NCBI GenBank assembly: GCA_015655615.1
Contig: JAATES010000262.1
Coordinates: 1-10,005 of the forward strand
DNA length: 10,005 nucleotides
Direction: 5' to 3'
From: Actinomycetales bacterium
GTDB lineage: Bacteria > Actinomycetota > Actinomycetes > Actinomycetales > Cellulomonadaceae
Part shown: piece by piece, positions 1 to 6,987 of the stretch
Numbering within the stretch: the first letter of the stretch is position 1
Layout: each line of letters opens with the position of its first letter
The notes under the pieces: model-generated
The model's input: the letters and a program-made list of their open reading frames with translations, nothing else
Databases searched by the model: none
What the model was told of the DNA's origin: nothing
Position numbers and translations under genes: made by a program

Positions 1-2785
1 CTACCGGGTCGAGGGCGGTGGCGAGGCACTTCAGGATCGGCTCGAAGAGATCTTCCGTGAGGTTGATGCGCAGATCACGGCGGGTGTGAGCTTCCTGGTG
101 CTCTCGGACCGCGACGCGGACAGCCAGCTGGCCCCGATCCCATCCCTGCTGCTCCTCAGCGCGGTGCATCAGCACTTGCTGCGCCAGCACACCCGCACCC
201 AGGTGTCCTTGGTGGTCGAGGCCGGTGACGTCCGTGAGGTCCACCACGTGGCCTTGCTGATCTCCTACGGCGCCGCCGCGGTCAACCCCTACCTCGCCAT
301 GGAGACGGTCGAGAACCTGGCCACCCGCGGCTATCTGGCCGTGACGCCGGACCAGGCCGTGAGGAACCTCATCAAGGCCCTGGGTAAGGGCGTGCTCAAG
401 GTCATGAGCAAGATGGGCATCTCGACGCTCTCGTCCTACCGGGGCGCGCAGGTCTTCGAAGCCGTCGGCCTCTCCCACGAGCTCATCGACGCCTACTTCA
501 CCGGGACGACCAGCCGTCTCGGTGGTATCGGCATCGACGTCGTGGCGGCGGAGGTGGCGGCTCGGCACGCCGACGCGTACCCTGCCTCGGGCAATGACAC
601 CGCGCACCGCACGTTGTCCATCGGCGGAGAGTACAAGTGGCGCCGGGAGGGCGAGGAGCACCTCTTCGACCCCGAGACCGTCTTCCGGCTCCAGCATGCG
701 ACCCGGACTCGCCAATATGACGTCTTCCGGCAGTACACCCGGCGCGTGGACGAGCAGTCCAAGCGCTTGATGACCCTGCGCGGGCTGCTGGAGTTCCGGT
801 CGGACCGGGCCCCTGTCCCGGTCGATGAGGTCGAGCCGGTCAGTGAGATCGTCAAGCGATTCAACACCGGAGCGATGTCCTATGGCTCGATCTCACAGGA
901 GACCCACGAGAATCTGGCCATCGCGATGAACGCGCTGGGTGCACGGTCGAACACGGGCGAGGGCGGGGAGGACTCGGAGCGACTGCACGACCCGCAGCGC
1001 CGCAGCCGGGTCAAGCAGATCGCCTCAGGACGTTTCGGAGTGACCTCTGAGTATCTGACCTTCGCCGACGACATCCAGATCAAGCTGGCGCAAGGCGCCA
1101 AGCCCGGTGAGGGCGGCCAGCTGCCCGGAAACAAGGTCTACCCCTGGGTGGCGAAGACACGCCATTCCACACCGGGCGTCGGCCTCATCTCACCGCCCCC
1201 GCACCACGACATCTACTCCATCGAGGACCTTGCCCAGCTCATCCACGACGCGAAGAACGCGAACCCGCAGGCCCGGGTCCACGTCAAGCTCGTCAGCGAG
1301 TTCGGTGTCGGGACCGTGGCCACCGGCGTGTCGAAGGCCCATGCCGATGTGGTGCTGATCTCCGGTCACGACGGTGGCACGGGTGCCAGCCCCCTGACCT
1401 CGCTCAAACACGCGGGGACACCCTGGGAGATCGGCCTGGCGGAGACCCAGCAGACCCTGGTGCTCAACAATCTGCGCGACCGGATCGTGGTGCAGGTGGA
1501 TGGACAGCTCAAGACCGGTCGTGACGTCGTGATCGGCGCCCTGCTCGGAGCCGAGGAGTTCGGCTTCGCCACGACGGCCATGGTCGTCTCAGGCTGCATC
1601 ATGATGCGGGTCTGTCACCTGGACACCTGTCCGGTGGGCGTGGCGACGCAAAACCCTGAGCTACGTGCGCGATTCAGTGGCAAGCCGGAGTTCGTGATCA
1701 ACTTCTTCGAGTTCATCGCCCAAGAGGTGCGTGAGCACCTGGCAGCGCTGGGGTTCAGGTCCATCGAAGAGGCCGTCGGGCAGGTCCAACTGCTCGACAC
1801 GCGCGCCGCCGTCGATCACTGGAAGGCTGCCGGCCTGGATCTGGCGCCGGTCCTGACCGTGCCGGAGCCCGTTCCGGGTTCGTCCCTGCACCACACCAGT
1901 GCGCAGGATCACGGTCTGGAGAAGGCGCTCGACAACGCATTGATCGCGCAGGCCGCCCCGGCACTCCTGGACCGCACCCCGGTCCGCATCGAATCAGCGA
2001 TCCGTAACGTCAACCGCACGGTCGGGACGATGCTCGGCCACGAGGTCACCAAGCGATACTGGGACCACCCGCTGGACGACGACACCATCGAAGTGGTCCT
2101 GAAGGGATCCGCCGGCCAGTCCTTCGGAGCCTTCCTTCCTCAGGGGGTGACGCTGCGATTGTGGGGGGACTCGAACGACTACGTCGGCAAGGGCCTGTCT
2201 GGCGGGCGCATCATCGTGCGCCCCGATTGCGACGCAGTCCTGGTCGGCGAACACAACGTGATCGCCGGCAACGTCATCGGCTACGGCGCCACCACCGGGC
2301 AGATCCTGCTGCGCGGGGTCGTGGGGGAGCGCTTCGGGGTGCGTAACTCCGGTGCGACGCTGGTTGTCGAGGGCGTGGGGGACCATGGGTGTGAGTACAT
2401 GACCGGGGGAACGGTCATGGTGCTGGGCCGTACCGGACGCAACTTCGGTGCGGGGATGTCCGGGGGTACGGCCTACGTGCTGGATCTGCGGGCGACCGCG
2501 CTCAACACCCAGGGTGCGGCCGGTGAGCTCACGCTGAGCCCATTGGACGACGACGACGCCATCGTGGTCGGCGAGCTCTTGCGCTTGCACAGTGAGGAGA
2601 CCGGCTCTCCCTTGGCCGGACAGCTGCTGGAGGACTTCCCGGCCAGCCGTGCCCGATTCACGAAGATCGTGCCCACGGAGTTTGCGCGGATGCGCACCGT
2701 CCTGGCACAGGCGGAGGCCGAGGGCGTCGACTTGACGACGCCCGGTGAGTGGGACCGGATTCTGGAGGTGGCACATCATGGCTGA
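1..2785 (+). CDS. gltB: Glutamate synthase large subunit, C-terminal part (5' end outside window)
   Basis: Large (alpha) subunit of NADPH glutamate synthase, which makes two glutamates from glutamine and 2-oxoglutarate in the cytoplasm. The frame is open from base 2 with no start, so the gene begins upstream; about 927 residues are visible of the roughly 1500 usual for the family, and the N-terminal glutamine amidotransferase domain is outside. Visible parts, in order: the end of the central domain; the FMN/2-oxoglutarate synthase domain ([10 protein letters not shown] near 955-985, [10 protein letters not shown] near 1100-1130, [11 protein letters not shown] near 1360-1390); the 3Fe-4S cluster cysteines in a C-x5-C-x4-C pattern (codons at 1595, 1613, 1628); and the C-terminal glycine-rich beta-helix domain (about 2090-2480, e.g. 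[13 protein letters not shown]). Its last 8 nt overlap gltD, so the two are almost certainly co-transcribed and translationally coupled. All expected motifs are present and no frameshift is seen. Confidence 0.97.
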   Translation, partial: YRVEGGGEALQDRLEEIFREVDAQITAGVSFLVLSDRDADSQLAPIPSLLLLSAVHQHLLRQHTRTQVSLVVEAGDVREVHHVALLISYGAAAVNPYLAMETVENLATRGYLAVTPDQAVRNLIKALGKGVLKVMSKMGISTLSSYRGAQVFEAVGLSHELIDAYFTGTTSRLGGIGIDVVAAEVAARHADAYPASGNDTAHRTLSIGGEYKWRREGEEHLFDPETVFRLQHATRTRQYDVFRQYTRRVDEQSKRLMTLRGLLEFRSDRAPVPVDEVEPVSEIVKRFNTGAMSYGSISQETHENLAIAMNALGARSNTGEGGEDSERLHDPQRRSRVKQIASGRFGVTSEYLTFADDIQIKLAQGAKPGEGGQLPGNKVYPWVAKTRHSTPGVGLISPPPHHDIYSIEDLAQLIHDAKNANPQARVHVKLVSEFGVGTVATGVSKAHADVVLISGHDGGTGASPLTSLKHAGTPWEIGLAETQQTLVLNNLRDRIVVQVDGQLKTGRDVVIGALLGAEEFGFATTAMVVSGCIMMRVCHLDTCPVGVATQNPELRARFSGKPEFVINFFEFIAQEVREHLAALGFRSIEEAVGQVQLLDTRAAVDHWKAAGLDLAPVLTVPEPVPGSSLHHTSAQDHGLEKALDNALIAQAAPALLDRTPVRIESAIRNVNRTVGTMLGHEVTKRYWDHPLDDDTIEVVLKGSAGQSFGAFLPQGVTLRLWGDSNDYVGKGLSGGRIIVRPDCDAVLVGEHNVIAGNVIGYGATTGQILLRGVVGERFGVRNSGATLVVEGVGDHGCEYMTGGTVMVLGRTGRNFGAGMSGGTAYVLDLRATALNTQGAAGELTLSPLDDDDAIVVGELLRLHSEETGSPLAGQLLEDFPASRARFTKIVPTEFARMRTVLAQAEAEGVDLTTPGEWDRILEVAHHG
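2764..2768 (+). promoter_or_regulatory. Ribosome binding site of gltD
   Basis: GGAGG lies 9 nt before the ATG at 2778, inside the end of gltB. It supports ATG 2778 as the gltD start rather than the in-frame GTG at 2745, and fits translational coupling of the two subunits. Confidence 0.8.
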
Positions 2786-4244
2786 TCCGCGGGGATTCCT
2801 GAAGGTCCGCACCCGGGAGCTTCCGGCGAATCGAACAGTCGCCTTGCGCCTGCTCGACTACCAGGATGTCCATGCGCAGCGTGAGGATGCCTCACCTTTC
2901 CTGCGTGAGCAGGCCAGCCGCTGTATGGACTGCGGGATCCCGTTCTGTCATCACGGATGCCCGTTGGGCAACCTGATCCCGGAATGGAATGACCTGGTTC
3001 GCACCGGGCAGTGGAAGGACGCCATCGAGCGGCTTCATGCGACGAACAACTTCCCTGACTTCACCGGAAGGGTGTGTCCAGCGCCGTGTGAGTCGTCATG
3101 CGTGCTGGGGATCAACCAGCCTGCGGTGACGATCAAGAACATCGAAGTGGAGATCATCGACGAGGCCTTCCGACGCGGTCTGGTCACCCCCCAGGTTCCG
3201 CAGCGGTTCTCGGGAAAGACGGTCGCGGTCGTCGGCTCGGGTCCAGCGGGCCTCGCGGCGGCACAGCAGCTCACGCGCGCGGGCCACACGGTGGCCGTGT
3301 ATGAGCGGGATGACGCGGTCGGTGGCCTGCTGCGGTATGGCATCCCCGACTTCAAGCTGGAGAAGGTCCATGTCGACCGCCGGATCGACCAGATGACCGC
3401 CGAGGGAACCCGCTTCCGGGTGGGGGTCGAGGTGGGACGCGATGTGACCTGGACCGAGTTGCGGGACCGCTATGACGCGATCGTGATCGCCACAGGCTCG
3501 ACGGTGCCCCGTGAATTGCCGTTGCCGGGCGCGGACCTGGGCGGCGTGCACTTCGCCATGGACTTCCTGAACCGATCGAACCGGACGGTGGCTGGTCTCG
3601 ACGTGACGGATCCCATCGACGCTGCGGGCAAGCACGTGATCGTCATCGGAGGCGGGGACACCGGCTCGGACTGCATCGGCACGGCCCTGCGGCAAGGTGC
3701 GGCCTCGGTGACCAACCTGGCCATCGGCAAGCGACCTCCTCAGGAGCGCCCTGAGTCCCAGCCCTGGCCCACCAGCCCCACGCTGTTCGAGGTCTCCTCC
3801 TCTCACGAGGAGGGAGGGGAGCGCGAGTATCTGGCGTCGACCGTGGCGTTCCTGGGCGACGAGTCCGGGCAGGTGCGTTCGTTGCGCCTCGCCACCACGG
3901 AGTACCTGCCGGACGGCCGCCGACTCCCGACGGCTGGCACCGAGCGAGACATCCCTGCGGATCTGGTGCTCATCGCCATGGGCTTCACCGGGCCGGAGAC
4001 CGCGCAGGCCACCGCGCAGCTCGGCCTGCCGGTGACCCGCCGGGGCGCGCTGCAGCGGTCGGAGGACTTCTCCACCGACACGCCGGGGGTCTTCGTGGCA
4101 GGGGACGCCGGCCGCGGGCAGTCGCTGATCGTCTGGGCGATCGCCGAGGGCCGGGCCGCGGCCGCCGCCGTGGACCAGTATCTGCAAGGGGCGACTGAGC
4201 TTCCTGCGCCGGTGACCGCACCCAGCGTCGCCTTGCTTCCTTAG
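2778..4244 (+). CDS. gltD: Glutamate synthase small subunit (NADPH, FAD, 4Fe-4S)
   Basis: Beta subunit of glutamate synthase: it oxidises NADPH at FAD and passes electrons through iron-sulfur clusters to FMN in GltB. The protein has 488 residues, normal for GltD. The N-terminal cluster domain has C49-x2-C52-x4-C57-x3-C61 and C100-x3-C104-x3-C108, enough for the two 4Fe-4S clusters of the family. The FAD dinucleotide fold has GSGPAG at 153-158 (GxGxxG), the NADPH fold has GGGDTGSD at 291-298, and the C-terminal FAD closure is the [15 protein letters not shown] stretch near 435-450. The start is ATG 2778, which has a Shine-Dalgarno site and begins [11 protein letters not shown], a typical GltD N-terminus. 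It overlaps gltB by 8 nt. Related NADPH-oxidising subunits exist in other enzymes, but adjacency to gltB settles the assignment. Confidence 0.97.
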   Translation: MADPRGFLKVRTRELPANRTVALRLLDYQDVHAQREDASPFLREQASRCMDCGIPFCHHGCPLGNLIPEWNDLVRTGQWKDAIERLHATNNFPDFTGRVCPAPCESSCVLGINQPAVTIKNIEVEIIDEAFRRGLVTPQVPQRFSGKTVAVVGSGPAGLAAAQQLTRAGHTVAVYERDDAVGGLLRYGIPDFKLEKVHVDRRIDQMTAEGTRFRVGVEVGRDVTWTELRDRYDAIVIATGSTVPRELPLPGADLGGVHFAMDFLNRSNRTVAGLDVTDPIDAAGKHVIVIGGGDTGSDCIGTALRQGAASVTNLAIGKRPPQERPESQPWPTSPTLFEVSSSHEEGGEREYLASTVAFLGDESGQVRSLRLATTEYLPDGRRLPTAGTERDIPADLVLIAMGFTGPETAQATAQLGLPVTRRGALQRSEDFSTDTPGVFVAGDAGRGQSLIVWAIAEGRAAAAAVDQYLQGATELPAPVTAPSVALLP

Positions 4245-4261
4245 CCCCTGGCATCTGTCAA

Positions 4262-4325
4262 CCTCGGCAATGGTCCGGAAAAGACTTTTGCCGTGCTCAA
4301 CCCTGACCGAGGTCCCGTGCCTCGG
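4262..4325. repeat. Three-part inverted repeat between gltD and pyk (possible operator or gltBD terminator)
   Basis: CCTCGG (4262-4267), CCGAGG (4307-4312) and CCTCGG (4320-4325) can pair in two mutually exclusive ways: 4261-4267 with 4307-4313 (7 bp, long loop) or 4307-4312 with 4320-4325 (6 bp, 7-nt loop TCCCGTG). The compact dyad lies at about -47 to -29 relative to the proposed pyk transcription start at 4354. It could be a regulator site, or a hairpin ending the gltBD transcript. There is no T-run directly after it. The symmetry is seen directly; the function is inference. Confidence 0.4.
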
Positions 4326-4340
4326 CCCCGATCTTTCACG

Positions 4341-4346
4341 TAGGGT
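4341..4346 (+). promoter_or_regulatory. -10 box of pyk, leaderless geometry
   Basis: TAGGGT fits the actinobacterial TANNNT -10 pattern and is followed by exactly 7 nt and then ATG 4354, which puts transcription initiation at or next to the A of the start codon. No clear -35 hexamer is visible 16-18 nt upstream. The purine-rich AGGGTGG at 4342-4348 might instead act as a Shine-Dalgarno site for a longer transcript. Confidence 0.55.
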
Positions 4347-4353
4347 GGATTTC

Positions 4354-5772
4354 ATGCGTAAAGCCAAGATTGTATGCACTATCGGACCGGTGACGGCTTC
4401 TCCCGAGCAGCTCCAGGCGCTCGTTGACGCGGGGATGGACGTCGCACGAATCAACCGGAGTCATGGAGACCCCGCAGAGCATGAGGCGGTGTACCACGGA
4501 GTGCGGGCAGCGGCCGCTGCCTCAGGACGCAACGTCGCCGTCCTGGTCGACCTCCAGGGCCCCAAGATCCGCCTGGGGCGGTTCAAGGACGATGAGAAGC
4601 ACTTCCTGAACGTCGGTGATGTCTTCACCATCACGACTGAGGACGTGGTCGGAACCCGCGAGCTCGTCTCCACCACGCACAAGGGTTTGCCGGGCGATGC
4701 CCGCGTCGGTGACCCCCTCCTGATCGACGACGGCAAGGTCACCGTGCGCGTGACGGCCGTCGAAGGACCGCGCGTCGTGACTCGGGTCGAGGTTCCTGGG
4801 CCCGTCTCCAACAACAAGGGCATCAACCTGCCCGGTGTGGCGGTCTCCGTTCCCGCGATGTCCGACAAGGACGAGACCGACCTGCGCTGGGCCATCCGCC
4901 TCGGTGCCGACATCATCGCGCTGTCGTTCGTGCGGTCGGCAAAGGACTATGACGATGTCCGTCGCATCATGGAGGAGGAAGGACGGATCCTTCCGGTCAT
5001 CGCGAAGATCGAGAAGCCTCAGGCCGTCGACAACCTCGAGGAGATCGTTGCTTCCTTCGACGGCATCATGGTTGCTCGCGGCGACCTGGGCGTGGAGCTG
5101 CCGCTCGAGCAGGTCCCCCTGGTGCAGAAGACCGCCATCGAGCTTGCTCGTCGCAATGCCAAGCCGGTCATCGTCGCCACGCAGGTCCTCGAGTCGATGA
5201 TCTCCTCGCCGCGTCCCACGCGTGCCGAGACCTCGGACTGTGCCAACGCCGTGCTCGATGGCGCCGACGCCGTGATGCTCTCAGGAGAGACCAGCGTGGG
5301 CGACTACGCGATCGAGGCCGTGCGGACGATGGCCAAGATCATCGAGGCCACCGAGACCCTCGGTGCCGAGCGCATCGCTCCGCTCGGGTCCGAGCCGCAC
5401 ACGCGCGGTGGCGCCATCACCCAGGCTGCCGCCAAGATCGGCGAGACGCTCGACGTCAAGTACCTGGTCACCTTCACCGAATCGGGCGACTCGGCACGCA
5501 GGCTCTCTCGGCTGCGGACGCAGACCCCGTTGCTGGCGTTCACCCCCAGCGAGTCGGTGCGTAACGTGCTGGCCCTGACCTGGGGCACGCAGGCGGTGCT
5601 GGTGCCGACCGTGGCCAGCACCGACGAGATGGTCACTCAGGTGGACAGCCGCATCCAGGAGCTGGGCCTCGCCGAGAAGGACGATCTGGTGATCGTGGTC
5701 TCAGGCGCTCCGGTCGGCGTCCCCGGGACGACCAACTCGATTCTGGTGCACCGTATCGGGGAGGGTGCCTGA
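4354..5772 (+). CDS. pyk: Pyruvate kinase
   Basis: Converts phosphoenolpyruvate and ADP to pyruvate and ATP, the last step of glycolysis, in the cytoplasm. It has 472 residues, a normal length. Start ATG 4354 gives MRKAKIVCTIGP, the usual N-terminus. Landmarks: R32-x-N34-x-S36-H-G for substrate and metal binding; D66; R73; catalytic K218 with metal ligands E220 and D244 (IAKIEKP and ARGDLGVE); and PRPTRAETSD near 290. The B domain sits at roughly 70-170 and the effector domain after about 340. Residues 66-74 read DLQGPKIRL, which matches the K+-independent subclass (Leu, Gln, Lys and a hydrophobic residue in place of Thr, Lys, Glu, Thr). Residue 35 is Arg where most homologues have Phe or Leu. 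The gene is preceded by a candidate leaderless promoter and followed by a strong hairpin, so it probably forms its own unit. Confidence 0.97.
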   Translation: MRKAKIVCTIGPVTASPEQLQALVDAGMDVARINRSHGDPAEHEAVYHGVRAAAAASGRNVAVLVDLQGPKIRLGRFKDDEKHFLNVGDVFTITTEDVVGTRELVSTTHKGLPGDARVGDPLLIDDGKVTVRVTAVEGPRVVTRVEVPGPVSNNKGINLPGVAVSVPAMSDKDETDLRWAIRLGADIIALSFVRSAKDYDDVRRIMEEEGRILPVIAKIEKPQAVDNLEEIVASFDGIMVARGDLGVELPLEQVPLVQKTAIELARRNAKPVIVATQVLESMISSPRPTRAETSDCANAVLDGADAVMLSGETSVGDYAIEAVRTMAKIIEATETLGAERIAPLGSEPHTRGGAITQAAAKIGETLDVKYLVTFTESGDSARRLSRLRTQTPLLAFTPSESVRNVLALTWGTQAVLVPTVASTDEMVTQVDSRIQELGLAEKDDLVIVVSGAPVGVPGTTNSILVHRIGEGA

Positions 5773-5790
5773 CATCTGACTCCATGCCTG

Positions 5791-5830
5791 GAGGGGTCGG
5801 GGAACCGCGACTGCGGAACGCCGACCCCTC
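5791..5830 (+). terminator. GC-rich hairpin terminator after pyk
   Basis: A perfect 10-bp inverted repeat: GAGGGGTCGG (5791-5800) pairs with CCGACCCCTC (5821-5830). Inside the 20-nt loop CCGC-GACT-GCGG forms a further 4-bp stem. It starts 18 nt after the pyk stop. No U-tract follows, which is common for actinobacterial terminators. It ends 10 nt before the tRNA -10 box. Confidence 0.75.
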
Positions 5831-5840
5831 GGTCGTGGTG

Positions 5841-5846
5841 TAAAGT
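5841..5846 (+). promoter_or_regulatory. -10 box for the tRNA gene
   Basis: TAAAGT matches TANNNT and sits 14 nt before the mature tRNA 5' end, giving a very short 5' leader of about 8 nt. The -35 region would fall inside the 3' half of the preceding hairpin; no good -35 hexamer is seen. Confidence 0.5.
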
Positions 5847-5860
5847 TCCCTAGGCGACCA

Positions 5861-5934
5861 GCCCCGATAGCCCAACTGGCAGAGGCGTTCGGCTCAAACC
5901 CGATCCAGTGTGGGTTCGAATCCCACTCGGGGCA
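5861..5934 (+). tRNA. tRNA with anticodon CAA (leucine anticodon), short variable loop
   Basis: A cloverleaf folds by eye. Acceptor stem GCCCCGA (5861-5867) pairs fully with TCGGGGC (5927-5933); the discriminator is A5934. The D stem is GCC/GGC (5870-5872, 5884-5886) with GG at 5878-5879. The anticodon stem is 5888-5892 with 5900-5904, with a U-U mismatch at the top pair; the loop CTCAAAC (5893-5899) gives anticodon CAA at 5895-5897, which reads UUG (leucine). The variable loop is only 5 nt (5905-5909). The T stem GTGGG/CCCAC (5910-5914, 5922-5926) encloses TTCGAAT. CCA is not encoded. Leucine tRNAs normally have a long variable arm (class II, about 85 nt), so this 74-nt form is atypical. A 3-bp D stem and A73 are leucine-like. 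I am sure it is a tRNA-like gene and less sure of its charging. Confidence 0.9.
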
Positions 5935-5942
5935 CGTGTTGG

Positions 5943-5998
5943 CGCAAGGCTCGAAGTCTCGGTCGGGATGTGCTCTGGCCCATGGCTCGGGCCTTGCG
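5943..5998 (+). terminator. Possible terminator after the tRNA
   Basis: CGCAAGGC (5943-5950) and GCCTTGCG (5991-5998) form a perfect 8-bp stem, followed by TTGTTG. The 40-nt loop contains a competing GGCCC/GGGCC pair (5977-5981 with 5989-5993). The position 9 nt after the tRNA suits a terminator or a tRNA 3' trailer; the long loop lowers confidence. Confidence 0.4.
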
Positions 5999-6043
5999 TT
6001 GTTGACCAGTGGCCATGCTGGAGGCTCTCCGCCTTGAGTTGTA

Positions 6044-6116
6044 CTCTGGAGGAAGCCCGTCGGCATGTCTCCACCAGAGAAGTTGTTGGCATGTCGCTGC
6101 GGCCTTGCTTCGCAGC
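6044..6116 (+). other. Two tandem hairpins in the tRNA-pdtaR gap
   Basis: The 250 nt between the tRNA and pdtaR hold no convincing gene. Two hairpins can be drawn. The first is CTCTGG (6044-6049) with CCAGAG (6074-6079), continued after an A-A mismatch by GGA/TCC (6051-6053, 6070-6072) and capped by GCC-CGTC-GGC (6055-6064). The second is GCTGCG (6096-6101) with CGCAGC (6111-6116) and a 9-nt loop. GGCATGTC occurs twice, at 6062-6069 and 6088-6095. These could be a small RNA, a processed leader or chance. Confidence 0.3.
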
Positions 6117-6180
6117 CCGTGTCGATTGAAGCGTTTCGCATCCGCAGACGCGTAGTACCAGGTACCCGGTCAGGACACAT

Positions 6181-6186
6181 TACGAT
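6181..6186 (+). promoter_or_regulatory. -10 box of pdtaR, leaderless geometry
   Basis: TACGAT fits TANNNT and lies exactly 7 nt before GTG 6194, the same spacing as at pyk. Just upstream, GTACC-A-GGTAC (6155-6165) is an 11-bp palindrome covering about -39 to -29, where a -35 element or an operator would sit. Confidence 0.55.
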
Positions 6187-6193
6187 GGCAGAC

Positions 6194-6874
6194 GTGACTC
6201 CAAGAAATTCCTCAGCGTCAGACGAGACTTCCGCCGCCCCTGCCTTGTTTCAGCCCCAGTTCGCGGAGGCTGATGTCAGTGAGGTCGCTCCTCGTGCGCG
6301 TGCGCATCGTGCCATCGTGGCCGAGGATGAGGCCCTGATCCGCATGGATGTCGTCGAGACGCTGCGCGACGCGGGATACGACGTCGTGGGCGAGGCCCCC
6401 GACGGGGAGACCGCTGTGGCCCTCGCCATCGAGCTGCGGCCCGACGTGGTCGTGATGGATGTCAAGATGCCCAAGCTGGACGGAATCTCAGCGGCCGAGA
6501 AGATCGGCAAGGCGCATGTGGCACCTGTCGTCCTGCTGACGGCTTTCTCACAGACCGAGCTGGTGGCGCGCGCCAGTGAGGCAGGGGCCATGGCGTACGT
6601 GGTCAAGCCCTTCTCCCCGGCCGATCTGATCCCGGCGGTGGACATCGCGATTGCGCGGTACTCCCAGATCGTCGCCCTGGAGTCCGAGGTCGCCGACCTC
6701 ACCGAGCGGTTCGAGACGCGCAAGCTGGTGGAACGCGCGAAGGGCCTTCTGATGACGAAGATGGGGCTCAGCGAGCCCGAGTCCTTCCGGTGGATCCAGA
6801 AGACGTCCATGAACCGGCGCCTGACCATGCGGGAAGTCGCGGACGCGGTGATCGACCAGGTGGGCGAAGACTGA
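6194..6874 (+). CDS. pdtaR: Response regulator with RNA-binding ANTAR domain (PdtaR type)
   Basis: Phosphorylation-controlled transcription antiterminator: a receiver domain followed by an ANTAR domain that binds paired RNA hairpins. The usual partner is the histidine kinase PdtaS, not in this window. Counting from the alternative ATG 6185 (229 residues), the acidic pair is E47-D48, the phosphoacceptor D92 (VVVMDVKMP), the switch residue T119 and K141 (VKPF); subtract 3 for GTG 6194. A short helix at about 155-178 links to ANTAR (about 168-226) with the hallmark ERAKGLLMTKMG and a conserved W203. The closest family I recognise is Mycobacterium tuberculosis Rv1626. The first 40 residues are a low-complexity acidic and Ala/Ser/Pro extension. 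Start choice: GTG 6194 fits a leaderless mRNA; ATG 6185 has AGGA (6172-6175) 9 nt upstream but overlaps the proposed -10 box. The gene is probably monocistronic. Confidence 0.93.
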   Translation: MTPRNSSASDETSAAPALFQPQFAEADVSEVAPRARAHRAIVAEDEALIRMDVVETLRDAGYDVVGEAPDGETAVALAIELRPDVVVMDVKMPKLDGISAAEKIGKAHVAPVVLLTAFSQTELVARASEAGAMAYVVKPFSPADLIPAVDIAIARYSQIVALESEVADLTERFETRKLVERAKGLLMTKMGLSEPESFRWIQKTSMNRRLTMREVADAVIDQVGED

Positions 6875-6905
6875 TCCCGCATCGTGCGTCACCTCGAGGA
6901 CGGGG

Positions 6906-6934
6906 TTGGCGTCAGCCGGTGTGACGGCTAGTGT
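6906..6934 (+). promoter_or_regulatory. Candidate promoter of the GNAT gene
   Basis: TTGGCG (6906-6911), 17 nt, then TAGTGT (6929-6934) is a good match to a housekeeping-sigma promoter. Start of transcription would be near 6941, giving a leader of about 47 nt that contains the ribosome binding site. Confidence 0.5.
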
Positions 6935-6975
6935 CATCAGGGTGTGAGGCCCATCAGGCTCCAAGGGGGAGAACG

Positions 6976-6981
6976 AGGAGG
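6976..6981 (+). promoter_or_regulatory. Ribosome binding site of the GNAT gene
   Basis: AGGAGG, continuing TG, lies 6 nt before GTG 6988. It favours that start over the in-frame GTG at 6931, which would overlap the promoter. Confidence 0.75.
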
Positions 6982-6987
6982 TGTCAC

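Noticed and set aside
2745..2777. Earlier GTG start for gltD
   Set aside because: It would add 11 residues translated from within gltB; ATG 2778 has a well-spaced GGAGG and a family-typical N-terminus.
4270..4353. Longer pyk N-terminus, starting at 4270 or at GTG 4345
   Set aside because: The family N-terminus begins at MRKAKIVCTIGP (4354); the upstream region carries the dyad and the -10 box instead.
3096..4454. 452-codon open frame on the minus strand opposite gltD and the pyk start
   Set aside because: It crosses the gltD-pyk gap and opposes two well-supported genes; the protein is His/Arg/Gly-rich with no domain I recognise, as for antisense artefacts.
6002..6047. TTGACC at 6002-6007 as a -35 box
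   Set aside because: No -10 hexamer is found 16-19 nt downstream; the nearest TANNNT-like site is too far.
6044..6116. ANTAR target (paired hexaloop hairpins) controlling pdtaR or the tRNA
   Set aside because: The hairpins here have loops of 4 and 9 nt, not the hexaloops with A and G at fixed positions expected for ANTAR sites.
5908..6129. Possible 73-residue plus-strand gene starting inside the tRNA
   Set aside because: It begins within the T arm of the tRNA, has no ribosome binding site and no recognisable feature.
6065..6184. Longer pdtaR N-terminus starting at ATG 6065
   Set aside because: No ribosome binding site; the added residues would be translated from the hairpin and palindrome region, and the family does not have such an extension as far as I know.
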